From Gammaproteobacteria bacterium BRH_c0 (GTDB lineage: Bacteria > Pseudomonadota > Gammaproteobacteria > Pseudomonadales > Porticoccaceae): a stretch of 64,000 nucleotides of DNA. Position 1 is the first letter of the stretch. Each line of letters starts with the position of its first letter. The position numbers and the translations under genes are program-made. The DNA lies in assembly GCA_000961645.1 (NCBI GenBank), contig LADM01000133.1, positions 1 to 64,000 of the forward strand, read 5' to 3'. Positions 27,144-39,025 of the stretch are shown here, piece by piece. The notes beneath the pieces were generated by a model that was given only the letters and a program-made list of their open reading frames with translations, had not been told where the DNA came from and ran no database searches.

Positions 27144-29978
27144 ATGCAAGACGGCATCATGGAGCATTTTTACCGGACTTCGCTTTTCTCTGGTTCCAAT
27201 GCCGGGTATATCGAAGATCTTTATGAGATCTATCTGCATGATGCCAATGCAGTCTCGGAACAGTGGCGTACCTTCTTTGACGCCCTGCCCAGGGTTAACG
27301 GGGTTGCCACTGATGTCTCCCATGAGACGATCCGCAATCATTTCGAACTTCTCGGGCGCCGTCGCGCGCGACCTATCCCGGCGCCCGGCTCCGGTGGTAT
27401 TAACATCGAGCATGAGCGCAAGCAGGTCAAGGTACTTCAGCTGATCAGCGCTTACCGGGGCCGCGGTCACAAGCGCGCCAAGCTTGATCCTCTCGGTATC
27501 ATGGTGCGCGATGCGGTGCCCGATTTGAGTCTCCAGTTCCACGGTCTTACCGATGCGGACCTCGATACCACCTTCCAGGCCAGCACCCTCTATATCGGCA
27601 AGGAAGAGGCCACCCTGCAGGAAATCATTGATGCACTGGAGTCCACCTACTGTAGTCATGTGGGTGCAGAGTTCATGCACATCACCTCCTTTGACGAGAT
27701 CCAGTGGTTGCAGCAGCGGGTCGAGAGTGTGCGCTCGCGCCCTTCCTACAGTGATCGCGAGCGAATCGAAGTGTTGCAGCGGCTCACTGCGGCGGAAGGG
27801 CTGGAAAAACACCTGGATTCAAAATTTCCCGGCACCAAGCGTTTCGGCCTTGAGGGCGGCGAAAGCCTGATCCCCATGCTCGACGGTCTGATCGACCGTG
27901 CCGGTACTTACGGCGCCAAGGAAGTGGTGCTGGGGATGGCCCACCGCGGTCGCCTCAATGTGCTGATCAATATCATGGGCAAAAACCCGGCGGAGTTGTT
28001 TGACGAGTTTGCCGGCAAGCGCCTGATCAATACCTCCGGTGATGTCAAATACCACCAGGGGTTTTCCTCCAACCGTTTGACGCCGGGCGGCGAACTCCAC
28101 CTGGCGCTGGGCTTCAACCCGTCTCACCTGGAGATTGTCTCGCCAGTGGTGATCGGCTCGGCACGCGCTCGCCAGGACCGTCGCGATGATGTACAGCACG
28201 AGCAGGTTGTCCCGATTATCATCCACGGCGACGCGGCATTTGCCGGTCAGGGTGTGGTGATGGAAACCTTCCAGCTGTCCCAGACCCGCGCCTACAAAAC
28301 CGGTGGCACCGTCCATATTGTGCTCAATAACCAGGTGGGCTTTACCACCAGCCGCCAGGAAGATTCGCGCTCGACGGAATACTGTACCGATGTGGCAAAA
28401 ATGGTCCAGGCGCCGATTTTCCACGTCAATGGCGATGATCCCGATGCGGTGATGTTTGTTACCCTGCTGGCCATGGATTACCGCTACCAGTTCAAAAAGG
28501 ATGTGGTGATCGATCTCGTCTGCTACCGGCGACGCGGTCACAATGAAACCGATGAGCCTTCCACTACCCAGCCGGTGATGTACCAGCGCATCCGCCAGCA
28601 CAAGTCCACCCGTACCTTGTACGCCGAAAAACTGATTGCCGAGCAGGTCATCAGCGTCGATGAATCCAATGCTTTCCTCGACAGTTATCGCGACAGCCTG
28701 GATCGCGGTGAATATGTGGTCAATAAGCGGGTGTCCGAGCCGGACAACCAGCTGTTTGTCGACTGGACGCCGTATCTCGGTCACGACTGGAATATTCCGG
28801 CAGACACCACTTACGATCTGCACAAGCTCCAGGAAGTCGGCTACAAAATCGCCAGGATTCCCGACGGCCTGGTGCCCCAGAAGCAGGTCGAAAAGATCTA
28901 CGAAGACCGCCGTAAAATGGCAGCTGGTGCGCTTCCGCTAAACTGGGGGATGGCGGAACTGCTGGCATACGGCACCTTGCTGGAGGAGGGTTACCCGATC
29001 CGCATGACCGGCCAGGACAGCGGACGTGGCACCTTTTCCCACCGCCATGCGGTGCTCCACAACCAGAAAGACGGCACAGACTTCACCCCTCTTCAGCATC
29101 TGTACGAAGGGCAGCCAGAGTTCGATCTCTATGACTCCCTGCTGTCAGAGGAGGCAGTGCTCGCCTTTGAATACGGCTATGCCACCACTGCACCCCAGGG
29201 GCTGGTTATCTGGGAAGCGCAATTCGGGGATTTTGCCAACGGCGCCCAGGTGGTGATCGACCAGTTTATTACCAGTGGTGAGCACAAGTGGGGTCGGCTC
29301 TGCGGCCTGACCATGATGCTGCCCCATGGCTATGAAGGGCAGGGGCCTGAGCACTCGTCAGCACGGCTCGAGCGCTTCTTGCAGTTGTGTGCCGAGCACA
29401 ATATCCAGGTGTGTATCCCCACCACCCCGGCACAGATGTTTCACATGATGCGCCGCCAGGCGATTCGTCCCATGCGCAGGCCCCTGGTCATCATGAGTCC
29501 CAAGTGGATTTTGCGTCACAAGCTGGCCACCTCGACCATTGAAGAGCTGGCCCAGGGCAGCTTCCAGACCGTGCTGGCCGATACCGAAATGGAGCCGAAT
29601 AAAGTCAAGCGGGTGATCCTCTGTACAGGTAAGGTTTACTATCACCTCTACGAAGAACGCCAGGCTAGGGAAATAGACAATATCGCGATTATCCGTATCG
29701 AACAGCTTTACCCCTTCGACGATGCCGGTCTTGTCCAGGCGCTGGCACCCTACAAGAAGCTCAAGGATGTGCTGTGGTGTCAGGAAGAACCCATCAATCA
29801 GGGCGTGTGGTACAGCAGCCAGCACCATATGCGCAAGGCTCTGGCTGCGCATGATTCCCGACTGATGCTTTCCTATGTGGGCCGCGAAGCTTCTGCTGCC
29901 CCGGCAGGCGGGTATATGTCGGTGCATATTGAAGAACAAAACAGATTTATCGACGAAGCGCTAACGTTAGCCAAATAG
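27144..29978 (+). CDS. sucA: 2-oxoglutarate dehydrogenase E1 component
   Basis: 944-residue thiamine-diphosphate enzyme that decarboxylates 2-oxoglutarate and passes the succinyl group to SucB lipoyl arms. Visible segments: N-terminal YIEDLYEIYLHDANAVSEQW, ISAYRGRGHKRAKLDPLG, MAHRGRLNVLINIMGK, the ThDP-binding region ending in YRRGHNETDEP, and the transketolase-like domain with GQDSGRGTFSHRHAVLHNQ and LPHGYEGQGPEHSSARLERFLQ. The length agrees with E. coli SucA (933). The start is ATG at 27144 after GGGAAG; ATG at 27159 is an alternative five codons in. It lies 79 bases after sdhB with no terminator seen. Confidence 0.97.
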   Translation: MQDGIMEHFYRTSLFSGSNAGYIEDLYEIYLHDANAVSEQWRTFFDALPRVNGVATDVSHETIRNHFELLGRRRARPIPAPGSGGINIEHERKQVKVLQLISAYRGRGHKRAKLDPLGIMVRDAVPDLSLQFHGLTDADLDTTFQASTLYIGKEEATLQEIIDALESTYCSHVGAEFMHITSFDEIQWLQQRVESVRSRPSYSDRERIEVLQRLTAAEGLEKHLDSKFPGTKRFGLEGGESLIPMLDGLIDRAGTYGAKEVVLGMAHRGRLNVLINIMGKNPAELFDEFAGKRLINTSGDVKYHQGFSSNRLTPGGELHLALGFNPSHLEIVSPVVIGSARARQDRRDDVQHEQVVPIIIHGDAAFAGQGVVMETFQLSQTRAYKTGGTVHIVLNNQVGFTTSRQEDSRSTEYCTDVAKMVQAPIFHVNGDDPDAVMFVTLLAMDYRYQFKKDVVIDLVCYRRRGHNETDEPSTTQPVMYQRIRQHKSTRTLYAEKLIAEQVISVDESNAFLDSYRDSLDRGEYVVNKRVSEPDNQLFVDWTPYLGHDWNIPADTTYDLHKLQEVGYKIARIPDGLVPQKQVEKIYEDRRKMAAGALPLNWGMAELLAYGTLLEEGYPIRMTGQDSGRGTFSHRHAVLHNQKDGTDFTPLQHLYEGQPEFDLYDSLLSEEAVLAFEYGYATTAPQGLVIWEAQFGDFANGAQVVIDQFITSGEHKWGRLCGLTMMLPHGYEGQGPEHSSARLERFLQLCAEHNIQVCIPTTPAQMFHMMRRQAIRPMRRPLVIMSPKWILRHKLATSTIEELAQGSFQTVLADTEMEPNKVKRVILCTGKVYYHLYEERQAREIDNIAIIRIEQLYPFDDAGLVQALAPYKKLKDVLWCQEEPINQGVWYSSQHHMRKALAAHDSRLMLSYVGREASAAPAGGYMSVHIEEQNRFIDEALTLAK

Positions 29979-29993
29979 AAACAGGAATGACTG

Positions 29994-31223
29994 ATGACCA
30001 TCGAAATCAAAGCGCCCTCTTTCCCGGAATCAGTTCAGGAAGGATCCATTGCCACCTGGCATAAAAAGCCTGGTGAGGCCGTTTCCCGGGATGAACTGCT
30101 GGTGGATATCGAGACTGATAAAGTGGTTCTCGAAGTTGTCGCCCCCTCTGACGGCACCTTGAGCAGCGTTCTCAAAAATGAGGGCGACACCGTTCTCAGC
30201 AACGAGGTCATTGCCATTTTGGAAGCCCGCAAGGTAGAAGCAGCGGCTTCCCCTTCGACTCCTGCTGAGCCAGAAGCGGCCAGTGATGCGCCCGAATCAG
30301 AAGCTATCGCCAGTCCGGCAGCCCGTAAAATGGCTGCCGAGAAAGGTATTGCCCTTGAATCAGTGCAGGGTACCGGGCGGGATGGCCGCATTACCCGCGA
30401 GGATGTCGCGTCCCATGAATCCCCCGCGTCGCCAGCCGCGCCCGGCAAGTCGGCTTCCCAGCCTGCCGCCGCTCCTGCTGCGGAGCCCGCGTTCCAGGCG
30501 TTGAGTTCAGCTTCCGGCGATCGCGTTGAAAAACGGGTTCCCATGACCCGCATGCGGGTGCGAATTGCCGAGCGCCTCAATCAGGTTATCCAGAATACCG
30601 CCATGCTCACCACCTTCAACGAAGTGGACATGCACCGGGTAATGGGGCTGCGCAGTGAATTCAAGGACCAGTTTGCCAAAATGCATGGCGGAACCCGCCT
30701 GGGCTTTATGGGATTTTTCGTCAAGGCAGCCGTTGAGGCACTCAAGCGTTTCCCTGCGGTGAACGCCTCCATTGATGGCAAGGATATTGTCTATCACGGC
30801 TACCAGGATATTGGTGTTGCTGTGTCGACCGAGAAGGGGTTGGTGGTGCCGGTATTGCGCAATGCCGATCAGATGGGTATTGCTGCCATTGAGTCTGGTA
30901 TTGTCGAGTTCGGCGCCAAGGCCAAAGAGGGTAAGCTGACCATTGAGGATATGACCGGTGGCACCTTCACCATCACCAATGGCGGTGTGTTCGGTTCGCT
31001 CCTGTCCACGCCCATCCTCAATCCGCCGCAAACCGCTATCCTGGGTATGCACAAGATTCAGGAGCGACCCATCGCCGAGAACGGCCAGGTAGTGATTCGC
31101 CCCATGATGTATCTGGCGCTGTCCTATGACCACCGCTTGATCGATGGCAAGGAAGCAGTTCAGTTCCTCGTTGCCATCAAGGAAATGGTCGAGAATCCAG
31201 CCAAGATTTTGCTTGAGATATAA
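29994..31223 (+). CDS. sucB: 2-oxoglutarate dehydrogenase E2, dihydrolipoyl succinyltransferase
   Basis: 409-residue core of the 2-oxoglutarate dehydrogenase complex. A single N-terminal lipoyl domain carries Lys43 in [12 protein letters not shown]. An Ala/Pro-rich linker (about 80-100) leads to the peripheral subunit-binding domain ([20 protein letters not shown]). A second Ala/Pro linker leads to the catalytic acyltransferase domain, with the catalytic motif [16 protein letters not shown]. It starts 15 bases after sucA with AGGA as ribosome site. One lipoyl domain is usual for SucB. Confidence 0.97.
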   Translation: MTIEIKAPSFPESVQEGSIATWHKKPGEAVSRDELLVDIETDKVVLEVVAPSDGTLSSVLKNEGDTVLSNEVIAILEARKVEAAASPSTPAEPEAASDAPESEAIASPAARKMAAEKGIALESVQGTGRDGRITREDVASHESPASPAAPGKSASQPAAAPAAEPAFQALSSASGDRVEKRVPMTRMRVRIAERLNQVIQNTAMLTTFNEVDMHRVMGLRSEFKDQFAKMHGGTRLGFMGFFVKAAVEALKRFPAVNASIDGKDIVYHGYQDIGVAVSTEKGLVVPVLRNADQMGIAAIESGIVEFGAKAKEGKLTIEDMTGGTFTITNGGVFGSLLSTPILNPPQTAILGMHKIQERPIAENGQVVIRPMMYLALSYDHRLIDGKEAVQFLVAIKEMVENPAKILLEI

Positions 31224-31252
31224 ATCTTAAGCTGTTGAAAAGGATAAAGTAG

Positions 31253-32704
<1,452 letters not shown>

Positions 32705-32744
32705 CGGGAATTTCTTTAACAACAGTCAGTTATAGGTTTGATCT

Positions 32745-33905
32745 ATGAATTTACATGAATATCAGGGCAAGCAGCTGTTTGCTGAGTATGGCCTGCCGGT
32801 ATCCAAAGGCTATGCCTGCGAAACTGCTGAAGAAGCTGTTATCGCAGCAGACAAGATCGGTGGTACTGAGTGGGTTATCAAGGCTCAGGTGCATGCCGGT
32901 GGTCGTGGCAAGGCGGGTGGTGTGAAGCTGGTCAAAACCAAGGACGAAATCCGCGATTTCGCCCACAAGTGGCTCGGTCAGCGCCTGGTGACTTACCAGA
33001 CAGATGCCAGCGGTCAGCCCGTCAACAAGATTCTGGTTGAATCCTGCACTGATATTGCCAGGGAGTTGTACCTGGGTGCGGTGGTGGATCGTTCCAGCCA
33101 GCGCATTGTGTTCATGGCATCCACCGAAGGCGGCGTGGAGATTGAAAAGGTTGCCCACGAAACCCCTGAGAAAATCCTCAAGGCTATCGTCGACCCGCTG
33201 GTTGGCCCGATGCCATACCAGGGCCGCGAGCTGGCCTTCCAGCTTGGCCTCGAAGGCCCGCAAATCAAGCAGTTCGTCGATATTTTTGTCGGTCTGGGTA
33301 ACCTCTTCAAGGACTACGACCTGGCCCTGCTGGAAGTCAATCCGCTGGTCATCAAGGCCGATGGCAACCTGCATTGCCTGGATGCCAAGATCAACATCGA
33401 TGCCAACGCCATGTACCGTCAGCCCAAGCTGCAGGAAATGCATGATCCGTCCCAGGATGACCCCCGCGAAGCGCACGCAGCGCGCTGGGAACTGAACTAC
33501 GTTGCCCTCGAAGGCAATATCGGTTGCATGGTCAACGGTGCCGGTCTTGCCATGGGCACTATGGATATCGTCAACCTGCACGGCGGCAAGCCTGCCAACT
33601 TCCTCGATGTGGGCGGCGGCGCCACCAAGGAGCGGGTTACCGAAGCGTTCAAGATCATTCTCTCCGACAGCAACGTCAAGGCGGTTCTGGTCAACATTTT
33701 CGGCGGTATCGTGCGCTGCGACATGATCGCGGAAGGCATTATCGGTGCCGTCAAGGAAGTGGGCGTGAAAGTGCCGGTCGTTGTGCGCCTTGAAGGCAAC
33801 AACGCCGATCTGGGCAGAAAAGTGCTGGCTGACTCCGGCCTCAACATTATCGCCGCCACCAGTCTGACCGATGCTGCACAGCAAGTCGTCAAAGCAGCGG
33901 GCTAA
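32745..33905 (+). CDS. sucC: Succinyl-CoA synthetase beta subunit
   Basis: 386-residue ATP-grasp subunit that binds nucleotide and succinate in succinyl-CoA + NDP + Pi = succinate + CoA + NTP. It begins [17 protein letters not shown]. It carries the ATP-grasp [28 protein letters not shown], the C-terminal segment [22 protein letters not shown], and [15 protein letters not shown]. It is followed 18 bases later by sucD, its obligate partner. Length matches E. coli (388). Confidence 0.97.
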   Translation: MNLHEYQGKQLFAEYGLPVSKGYACETAEEAVIAADKIGGTEWVIKAQVHAGGRGKAGGVKLVKTKDEIRDFAHKWLGQRLVTYQTDASGQPVNKILVESCTDIARELYLGAVVDRSSQRIVFMASTEGGVEIEKVAHETPEKILKAIVDPLVGPMPYQGRELAFQLGLEGPQIKQFVDIFVGLGNLFKDYDLALLEVNPLVIKADGNLHCLDAKINIDANAMYRQPKLQEMHDPSQDDPREAHAARWELNYVALEGNIGCMVNGAGLAMGTMDIVNLHGGKPANFLDVGGGATKERVTEAFKIILSDSNVKAVLVNIFGGIVRCDMIAEGIIGAVKEVGVKVPVVVRLEGNNADLGRKVLADSGLNIIAATSLTDAAQQVVKAAG

Positions 33906-33923
33906 GCCGAAGGAATTTTTGAA

Positions 33924-34796
33924 ATGAGCATATTGATCGACAAAAACACCAAAGTGATTTGCCAGGGTTTTACCGGCAAGCAAGGCACCTTTCACTCTGA
34001 ACAGGCTATCGACTACGGCACCCAGATGGTTGGCGGCGTAGCGCCTGGCAAGGGCGGCACCACGCACCTGGGCCTGCCTGTGTTCAACACCGTAAAGGAT
34101 GCAGTTGCAGCCACTGGCGCCGATGCTTCCGTGATCTACGTGCCTGCACCGGGCTGTAAGGATGCCATCCTGGAAGCCGCTGAAGCGGGCATCAAGCTGA
34201 TTGTGTGTATTACCGAAGGCGTTCCGGCCCTCGACATGCTCGACGTCAAGGTTCGCATCGACGAACTGGGCGTGCGCATGATCGGCCCCAACTGCCCCGG
34301 TGTGATCACCCCCGGCGAGTGCAAAATCGGCATCATGCCCGGCCACATTCACCTGCCCGGCAAGGTGGGTATCGTGTCCCGTTCCGGCACCCTGACCTAT
34401 GAAGCGGTCAAGCAGACCACTGATGCCGGTTTCGGACAGTCCTCCTGCATCGGTATCGGTGGTGATCCCATCCCCGGCTCCAACTTCATCGATATCCTGA
34501 AGTTGTTCCAGGAAGATCCCAAGACTGAAGCCATTGTGATGATCGGCGAGATTGGCGGCAGCGCTGAAGACGAAGCCGCTGAGTACATCAAGGCTCACGT
34601 CACCAAGCCTGTGGTGTCCTACATTGCCGGTGTTACCGCACCTGCCGGCAAGCGCATGGGTCACGCTGGCGCCATCATTTCCGGCGGCAAGGGCACGGCT
34701 GATGAGAAGTTCGCTGCCCTGGAAGCAGCCGGTGTCAAAACTGTGCGCAGCCTGGCGGATATCGGCGAGGCACTGAAGGAAGTTACGGGCTGGTAA
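33924..34796 (+). CDS. sucD: Succinyl-CoA synthetase alpha subunit
   Basis: 290-residue CoA-binding subunit carrying the phosphohistidine. Motifs: [22 protein letters not shown] for CoA, CITEGVP, the glutamate loop [20 protein letters not shown], and the active-site His in [20 protein letters not shown]. It is the last gene of the sdh-suc cluster and is followed by a terminator 24 bases downstream. Confidence 0.97.
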   Translation: MSILIDKNTKVICQGFTGKQGTFHSEQAIDYGTQMVGGVAPGKGGTTHLGLPVFNTVKDAVAATGADASVIYVPAPGCKDAILEAAEAGIKLIVCITEGVPALDMLDVKVRIDELGVRMIGPNCPGVITPGECKIGIMPGHIHLPGKVGIVSRSGTLTYEAVKQTTDAGFGQSSCIGIGGDPIPGSNFIDILKLFQEDPKTEAIVMIGEIGGSAEDEAAEYIKAHVTKPVVSYIAGVTAPAGKRMGHAGAIISGGKGTADEKFAALEAAGVKTVRSLADIGEALKEVTGW

Positions 34797-34820
34797 TTGC
34801 GCCGCTGGTGAGTAACAGAG

Positions 34821-34846
34821 AAGGCAGCTTTCGGGCTGCCTTTTTT
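34821..34846 (+). terminator. Rho-independent terminator of the sdh-suc cluster
   Basis: An 8-bp stem AAGGCAGC/GCTGCCTT around TTTCGG, with a T-tract to 34846, directly after sucD. Confidence 0.93.
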
Positions 34847-34851
34847 ATTGG

Positions 34852-34958
34852 TCTGAAGTCGGAAGTCTGAAGCAAAAGCAAAAAGCCAGAGTGGTCAGAG
34901 CTATCCAAGCGCTTCTGTCTTCTTGGCGTCCGACTCCCGACTTCAGACTTCAGGCGCC
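34852..34958. repeat. Heptamer-repeat hairpin element, copy C (different words)
   Basis: Three tandem 7-bp words TCTGAAG, TCGGAAG, TCTGAAG (34852-34872) are followed by CAAAAGC and AAAAAGC. After about 45 bases come inverted words CGACTCC, CGACTTC, AGACTTC (34931-34951). The arms are imperfectly complementary. The layout, including the AAAAGC word after the left arm, equals that of copies A and B, but the repeated word is different. It occupies most of the gap between the sucD terminator and htpG. Confidence 0.75.
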
Positions 34959-35041
34959 CCCCAAAGTCACAGCCCTTGAAATTCCCCCGCGCAACCCCAT
35001 TTATGACCCACTAACCGGCAATTCCGCAAGGAGGAAAATAA

Positions 35042-36943
35042 ATGACTGCAGCAGCAAAACCGGAAACCCTGGGGTTCCAGACCGAAGCCCGCCAGATTCT
35101 CCACCTGATGATCCATTCGATCTACAGCAACAAGGAGATATTCCTGCGTGAGCTTATCTCCAACGCCTCGGACGCCTGCGACAAGCTGCGTTTTGAAGCC
35201 CTGAATGCCCCTGAGCTGCACGAGAACGACAGCAACCCGGGTATTCGCATCAGCATTGATGAAGACGCGGGAACCATTACCCTGGCCGACAACGGCATCG
35301 GTATGTCCCGCGACGAGGTGATCGACAATCTCGGTACCATTGCCCGCTCCGGCACAGCAAAATTCCTCGAAAACCTCAGCGGCGACCAGAAAAAGGATGC
35401 CCAGCTGATCGGCCAGTTTGGTGTCGGTTTTTATTCCTCCTTTATCGTTGCCGACCGGGTGGTGGTGGAAACCCGTCGCGCCGGACTTGCCCCCGATCAG
35501 GCGGTGCGCTGGAGTTGTGCCGGTGAGGCGGAATACCAGCTGGAAGCCATCAGCAAGGGGGAGCGCGGCACCACCATCACCCTCCATCTCAAGGAGGAAG
35601 AAAAGGAGTTCGCCAATGCCTGGCGCCTGCGCACCATCATCAAGAAATATTCCGATCACATCATGATCCCCATTTCCATGGTCAAGCCAGCCCCCGCCAA
35701 GGCGGAGGAAGGCGCTGAGCAGGAAGTGGAATGGGAGGTGGTGAACAAGGCCTCGGCACTGTGGACCCGCCCCCGCAGCGATATCAGCGACGAGGATTAC
35801 AAGGCCTTTTACCAGCATGTGTCCCACGATTTCCGCGACCCGCTGGTGTGGAGCCACAACCGGGTGGAGGGCAAGTACGACTACACCAGTCTGCTCTATA
35901 TTCCCTCCGAGCCGCCCTTTGATCTCTACCAGCGCGATACCCCGCGTGGCGTCAAACTCTATGTGCAGCGCACTTTTATCATGGATGATGCGGAGCAGTT
36001 TTTGCCGCTCTACCTGCGCTTTGTCAAAGGGGTTATCGACTCCAGCGATCTGCCGCTGAACGTATCCCGTGAACTACTGCAGAACAGCCCGGCGGTCAGT
36101 TCCATTCGCAGCGCCCTGACCAAGCGGGTTCTGGATATGCTGGAAAAAATGGCCACTGACAATCCCGAAGATTACAAAACATTCTGGGCGGCATTTGGTT
36201 CGGTGCTGAAAGAAGGCATGGCAGAAGATTTCGCCAACCGGGAAAAAATTGCCGAACTGTTGCGCTTCACAAGTACAGCCGCCGACAAGGATCAGAAGAT
36301 CTCCCTGGCGGATTACGTCGCCCGTATCAAGCCCTCCCAGGACAAGATTCACTATCTGATTGCCGACAGCTACGAAGCCGCCATCAATAGTCCCTACCTG
36401 GAAATTTTCCGCAAGCACGGTATCGAAGTGTTGTTGCTGACGGATCGCATCGACGAGTGGCTGATGAGCCATCTGACCGAATTCCAGGGTGTGCAACTGC
36501 GCAATATTGCCAAGGGTGAGCTGGACCTGGGTGAGCTTGAGGACGACAAGTCCGACGGAAAATCTGACGACCCGGAGCAGGATAAAGCCGATACCAGCGA
36601 GCTGACAGAAAAAATTGCCGGCATCCTGGGCGACAAGGTGGAAGGAGTCAGGATTTCCCGCCGTCTGACGGACTCACCAGCCTGCCTGGTGGTCGGCGAA
36701 CATGAACTGGGCGTGCAGATGCGGCGTATTCTGGAGGCGGCAGGTCAGCCGGTTCCCGATAGCAAACCGGTGCTGGAGATCAATCCGGACCACCCCTTGT
36801 TGAGCAAATTCAGTGATGGTGGCGACTCTGCCATTGAGGATCTGGCCTGGGTTGTCTACCGCCAGGCGCTGATTCTGTCTGGGGATGACCTCGATAATCC
36901 GGGCGAGTTTATCCGCCAGCTCAATCGCCTGCTGATTGCCTGA
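35042..36943 (+). CDS. htpG: Chaperone protein HtpG (Hsp90)
   Basis: 633-residue cytoplasmic Hsp90 that remodels client proteins with DnaK. The N-terminal GHKL ATPase domain shows [37 protein letters not shown] and [13 protein letters not shown]. The middle domain shows [11 protein letters not shown] with the catalytic-loop arginine and glutamine. The C-terminal dimerisation domain is complete. A charged linker near residue 220 ([14 protein letters not shown]) is present. A strong AAGGAGG precedes the ATG at 35042. Length is standard. Confidence 0.97.
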   Translation: MTAAAKPETLGFQTEARQILHLMIHSIYSNKEIFLRELISNASDACDKLRFEALNAPELHENDSNPGIRISIDEDAGTITLADNGIGMSRDEVIDNLGTIARSGTAKFLENLSGDQKKDAQLIGQFGVGFYSSFIVADRVVVETRRAGLAPDQAVRWSCAGEAEYQLEAISKGERGTTITLHLKEEEKEFANAWRLRTIIKKYSDHIMIPISMVKPAPAKAEEGAEQEVEWEVVNKASALWTRPRSDISDEDYKAFYQHVSHDFRDPLVWSHNRVEGKYDYTSLLYIPSEPPFDLYQRDTPRGVKLYVQRTFIMDDAEQFLPLYLRFVKGVIDSSDLPLNVSRELLQNSPAVSSIRSALTKRVLDMLEKMATDNPEDYKTFWAAFGSVLKEGMAEDFANREKIAELLRFTSTAADKDQKISLADYVARIKPSQDKIHYLIADSYEAAINSPYLEIFRKHGIEVLLLTDRIDEWLMSHLTEFQGVQLRNIAKGELDLGELEDDKSDGKSDDPEQDKADTSELTEKIAGILGDKVEGVRISRRLTDSPACLVVGEHELGVQMRRILEAAGQPVPDSKPVLEINPDHPLLSKFSDGGDSAIEDLAWVVYRQALILSGDDLDNPGEFIRQLNRLLIA

Positions 36944-37007
36944 TGGCTGCAAGCGGAGCTTCTGCAAGCACTTTTGCAGGATGAATAAAAAGTGGCAGGG
37001 CAGGGGA

Positions 37008-37038
37008 TTGGCACTAGCCGGTCCCTTGCCCCTATAAT
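37008..37038 (+). promoter_or_regulatory. Probable gpsA promoter
   Basis: TTGGCA at 37008-37013 and TATAAT at 37033-37038, separated by 19 bp (rather long), 38 bases before the gpsA ATG. Confidence 0.55.
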
Positions 37039-37075
37039 CGCCGCACCCTTAATCCTTTGGCAAAAGCTGTACCTT

Positions 37076-38110
37076 ATGAGTAAAACCACCAAAATCACGG
37101 TGCTGGGCGGCGGCAGCTTTGGCACTGCCATTGCCAATATGATTGCCCACAATGGCTACCCGGTGACCCTCTGGATGCGCGACAGTGACAATGCCGAGCA
37201 GTGTCGCACCAGCCGCGAAAACAGCCGTTATCTGCCTGGCTATCACCTTGAGCAATCCCTCAATATCAGCAGCGATATGGCTGAAGCCCTGGCGGGAGCT
37301 GAGGTGGTTTTTTTCTCCATTCCGAGTAAATCCTTCCGCGCAGTGGCCAGGGCTGCAGCTTCGTTTCTGGCGCCGGGAACCATCGCCATCAGCACCGCCA
37401 AGGGTATCGAGGAAGACGGCTTCAAGCTGATGAGCCAGGTGCTGGAAGAAGAGCTGGAATCGCCCCGGGTGGGCGTGATCAGCGGCCCCAACCTGGCGCG
37501 GGAGATTGCCCAGAAGCAGATTACCGCGACAGTGATAGCCAGTGCCGACAACTTGCTGTGCCATCGGGTGCAGGTGTTGCTGGCCACCAGCTACTTCCGC
37601 GTCTACGCCAACCACGATCGCTTCGGCGTTGAGTTGGCCGGGGCGCTGAAGAATATCTATGCTATTGAGGCGGGTATTGCTTCTGCCCTCGGGGTAGGCC
37701 AGAACACCCTCAGTGTGTTGATTACCCGCAGCCTGGCGGAAATGACCCGTTTTGCTGCGCGCCTTGGTGCCAATCCCATGACCTTCCTCGGCCTCAGTGG
37801 CGTCGGGGATCTGTTTGTGACCTGTACTTCGCCCCTGAGCCGCAATTTCCGCGTCGGCGAAGCTATCGGCAGGGGCATGAGCATCGATGAAGCAGTTGCC
37901 GATGTGGGGCAGGTGGCGGAAGGTGTCAAGACTACCCGTATCGTCAAGCTCAAGGCCGATGAGTTGGATGTCTACATGCCGCTGGCGTCGGCCCTGGACG
38001 ACATCCTGTTTCACGGTAAATCCCTGCACACCGTATTGCGCGATATGATGTTGTCGGAGCAAAGTGAAGACGTTGAATTCAGAGTGAGGAATGACAGCAA
38101 TGAGCAATAA
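37076..38110 (+). CDS. gpsA: Glycerol-3-phosphate dehydrogenase [NAD(P)+]
   Basis: 344-residue cytoplasmic enzyme reducing dihydroxyacetone phosphate to sn-glycerol-3-phosphate for phospholipid synthesis. It has the dinucleotide motif [15 protein letters not shown], the segment [11 protein letters not shown], the catalytic lysine region [26 protein letters not shown], and [22 protein letters not shown]. The ATG at 37076 gives the normal N-terminus; the open frame upstream to 36992 runs through the -10 box. The stop overlaps the next gene by 11 bases. Confidence 0.96.
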   Translation: MSKTTKITVLGGGSFGTAIANMIAHNGYPVTLWMRDSDNAEQCRTSRENSRYLPGYHLEQSLNISSDMAEALAGAEVVFFSIPSKSFRAVARAAASFLAPGTIAISTAKGIEEDGFKLMSQVLEEELESPRVGVISGPNLAREIAQKQITATVIASADNLLCHRVQVLLATSYFRVYANHDRFGVELAGALKNIYAIEAGIASALGVGQNTLSVLITRSLAEMTRFAARLGANPMTFLGLSGVGDLFVTCTSPLSRNFRVGEAIGRGMSIDEAVADVGQVAEGVKTTRIVKLKADELDVYMPLASALDDILFHGKSLHTVLRDMMLSEQSEDVEFRVRNDSNEQ

Positions 38111-38483
38111 CAGTACGGCCCGGTTTGGTGATGCAGATCTGTGGATTCGTCTGGTCTACATGATTTTGTTTGCCTTTTTGAGCGTGGTGTCGCGCTTTGT
38201 CATCTGCCTGACAGGCCTGGTGCAGTTTGTACTGGTGCTGTTCAGCGGGGAAGATAATTACCGGCTGCGCAGCTTTGGCAACAGCCTGTCCCGCTGGACC
38301 TATGATGCCTACCGTTTCATCACCTTTAACAGTGAGCAAAAGCCGTTTCCCTTTATGGATTGGCCGGAGGAAGCGAGCACGGTGGTTGAAACCGCAGCCG
38401 ATCCACAGGCCGATGTGCCAACCGTGACCGATGTGATTGCTGCTGAAGAGAATGAGCACCCCGATCAGGAACCCAAGGCTTGA
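38100..38483 (+). CDS. DUF4389 membrane protein
   Basis: 127-residue small membrane protein. One long or two short hydrophobic stretches lie at residues 16-52 ([20 protein letters not shown], then a glycine-containing [12 protein letters not shown]), followed by [31 protein letters not shown], the hallmark of DUF4389 proteins, and an acidic tail. The function is unknown. GAGGA at 38086-38090 favours the ATG at 38100 over the one at 38091. It overlaps gpsA upstream and sixA downstream, so the three genes are translationally coupled. Confidence 0.82.
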   Translation: MSNNSTARFGDADLWIRLVYMILFAFLSVVSRFVICLTGLVQFVLVLFSGEDNYRLRSFGNSLSRWTYDAYRFITFNSEQKPFPFMDWPEEASTVVETAADPQADVPTVTDVIAAEENEHPDQEPKA

Positions 38484-38968
38484 ATGCACCGTTCAGGCTT
38501 TATCTTGTCCGCCATGGCGAGGCGGGCAGTGCCGTACAGGATAGCCAGCGGGAGCTGACCGCGCGGGGCCGGGCGCAAACACAATCACTCTGTGAGCAGG
38601 TGGCCTCGCAACTGCCGGACATACCACAGACCCTGCTGGTGAGCCCCTATACCAGAGCTGTGCAGACCGCTGACATTGTTCGTTCTGTACTGATGCCGGA
38701 TGTGACTGATCCGGCCAGTTATCGATTGGCCCCGTGCCTCACTCCCAATGAGTATCCTGAAAAGGTAGCGGCCTTTCTTGACGCGCAATCTTCATTGGTC
38801 TGGCCTGTGGTGATGGTAGGGCACCAACCCCTGCTGGGTGAAATCCTCGCATGGTTGACTGACCGCCCCGAGTTGGCCCACGGGGTTGCGACCTCCTCCA
38901 TCAGTGCCCTTGATCTTGCGACCTTTGCCCGTGGTTGTGGCACCCTGAGCTGGCAGCGCGCTCCCTGA
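38480..38968 (+). CDS. sixA: Phosphohistidine phosphatase SixA
   Basis: 162-residue histidine-phosphatase-superfamily protein. The catalytic RHG motif is in YLVRHGEAGSA (His12) and the second histidine in VVMVGHQPLLGEILAWL. SixA removes phosphate from phosphohistidine proteins; in E. coli the nitrogen phosphotransferase protein NPr is a target. The start is TTG at 38480, overlapping the DUF4389 stop as TTGA, because [14 protein letters not shown] gives the proper domain start. Confidence 0.9.
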   Translation: MNAPFRLYLVRHGEAGSAVQDSQRELTARGRAQTQSLCEQVASQLPDIPQTLLVSPYTRAVQTADIVRSVLMPDVTDPASYRLAPCLTPNEYPEKVAAFLDAQSSLVWPVVMVGHQPLLGEILAWLTDRPELAHGVATSSISALDLATFARGCGTLSWQRAP

Positions 38969-39025
38969 TGACTTCAGAGTGAACAGCCTTTTCTGCAAAA
39001 GTTTTCTTTGTGAGTAGCTCTCTCT

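Noticed and set aside
32751-34664. A 637-codon open frame on the minus strand across sucC and sucD
   Set aside because: It is the mirror of two well-identified genes with strong codon bias; it has no family motifs of its own and no ribosome site.
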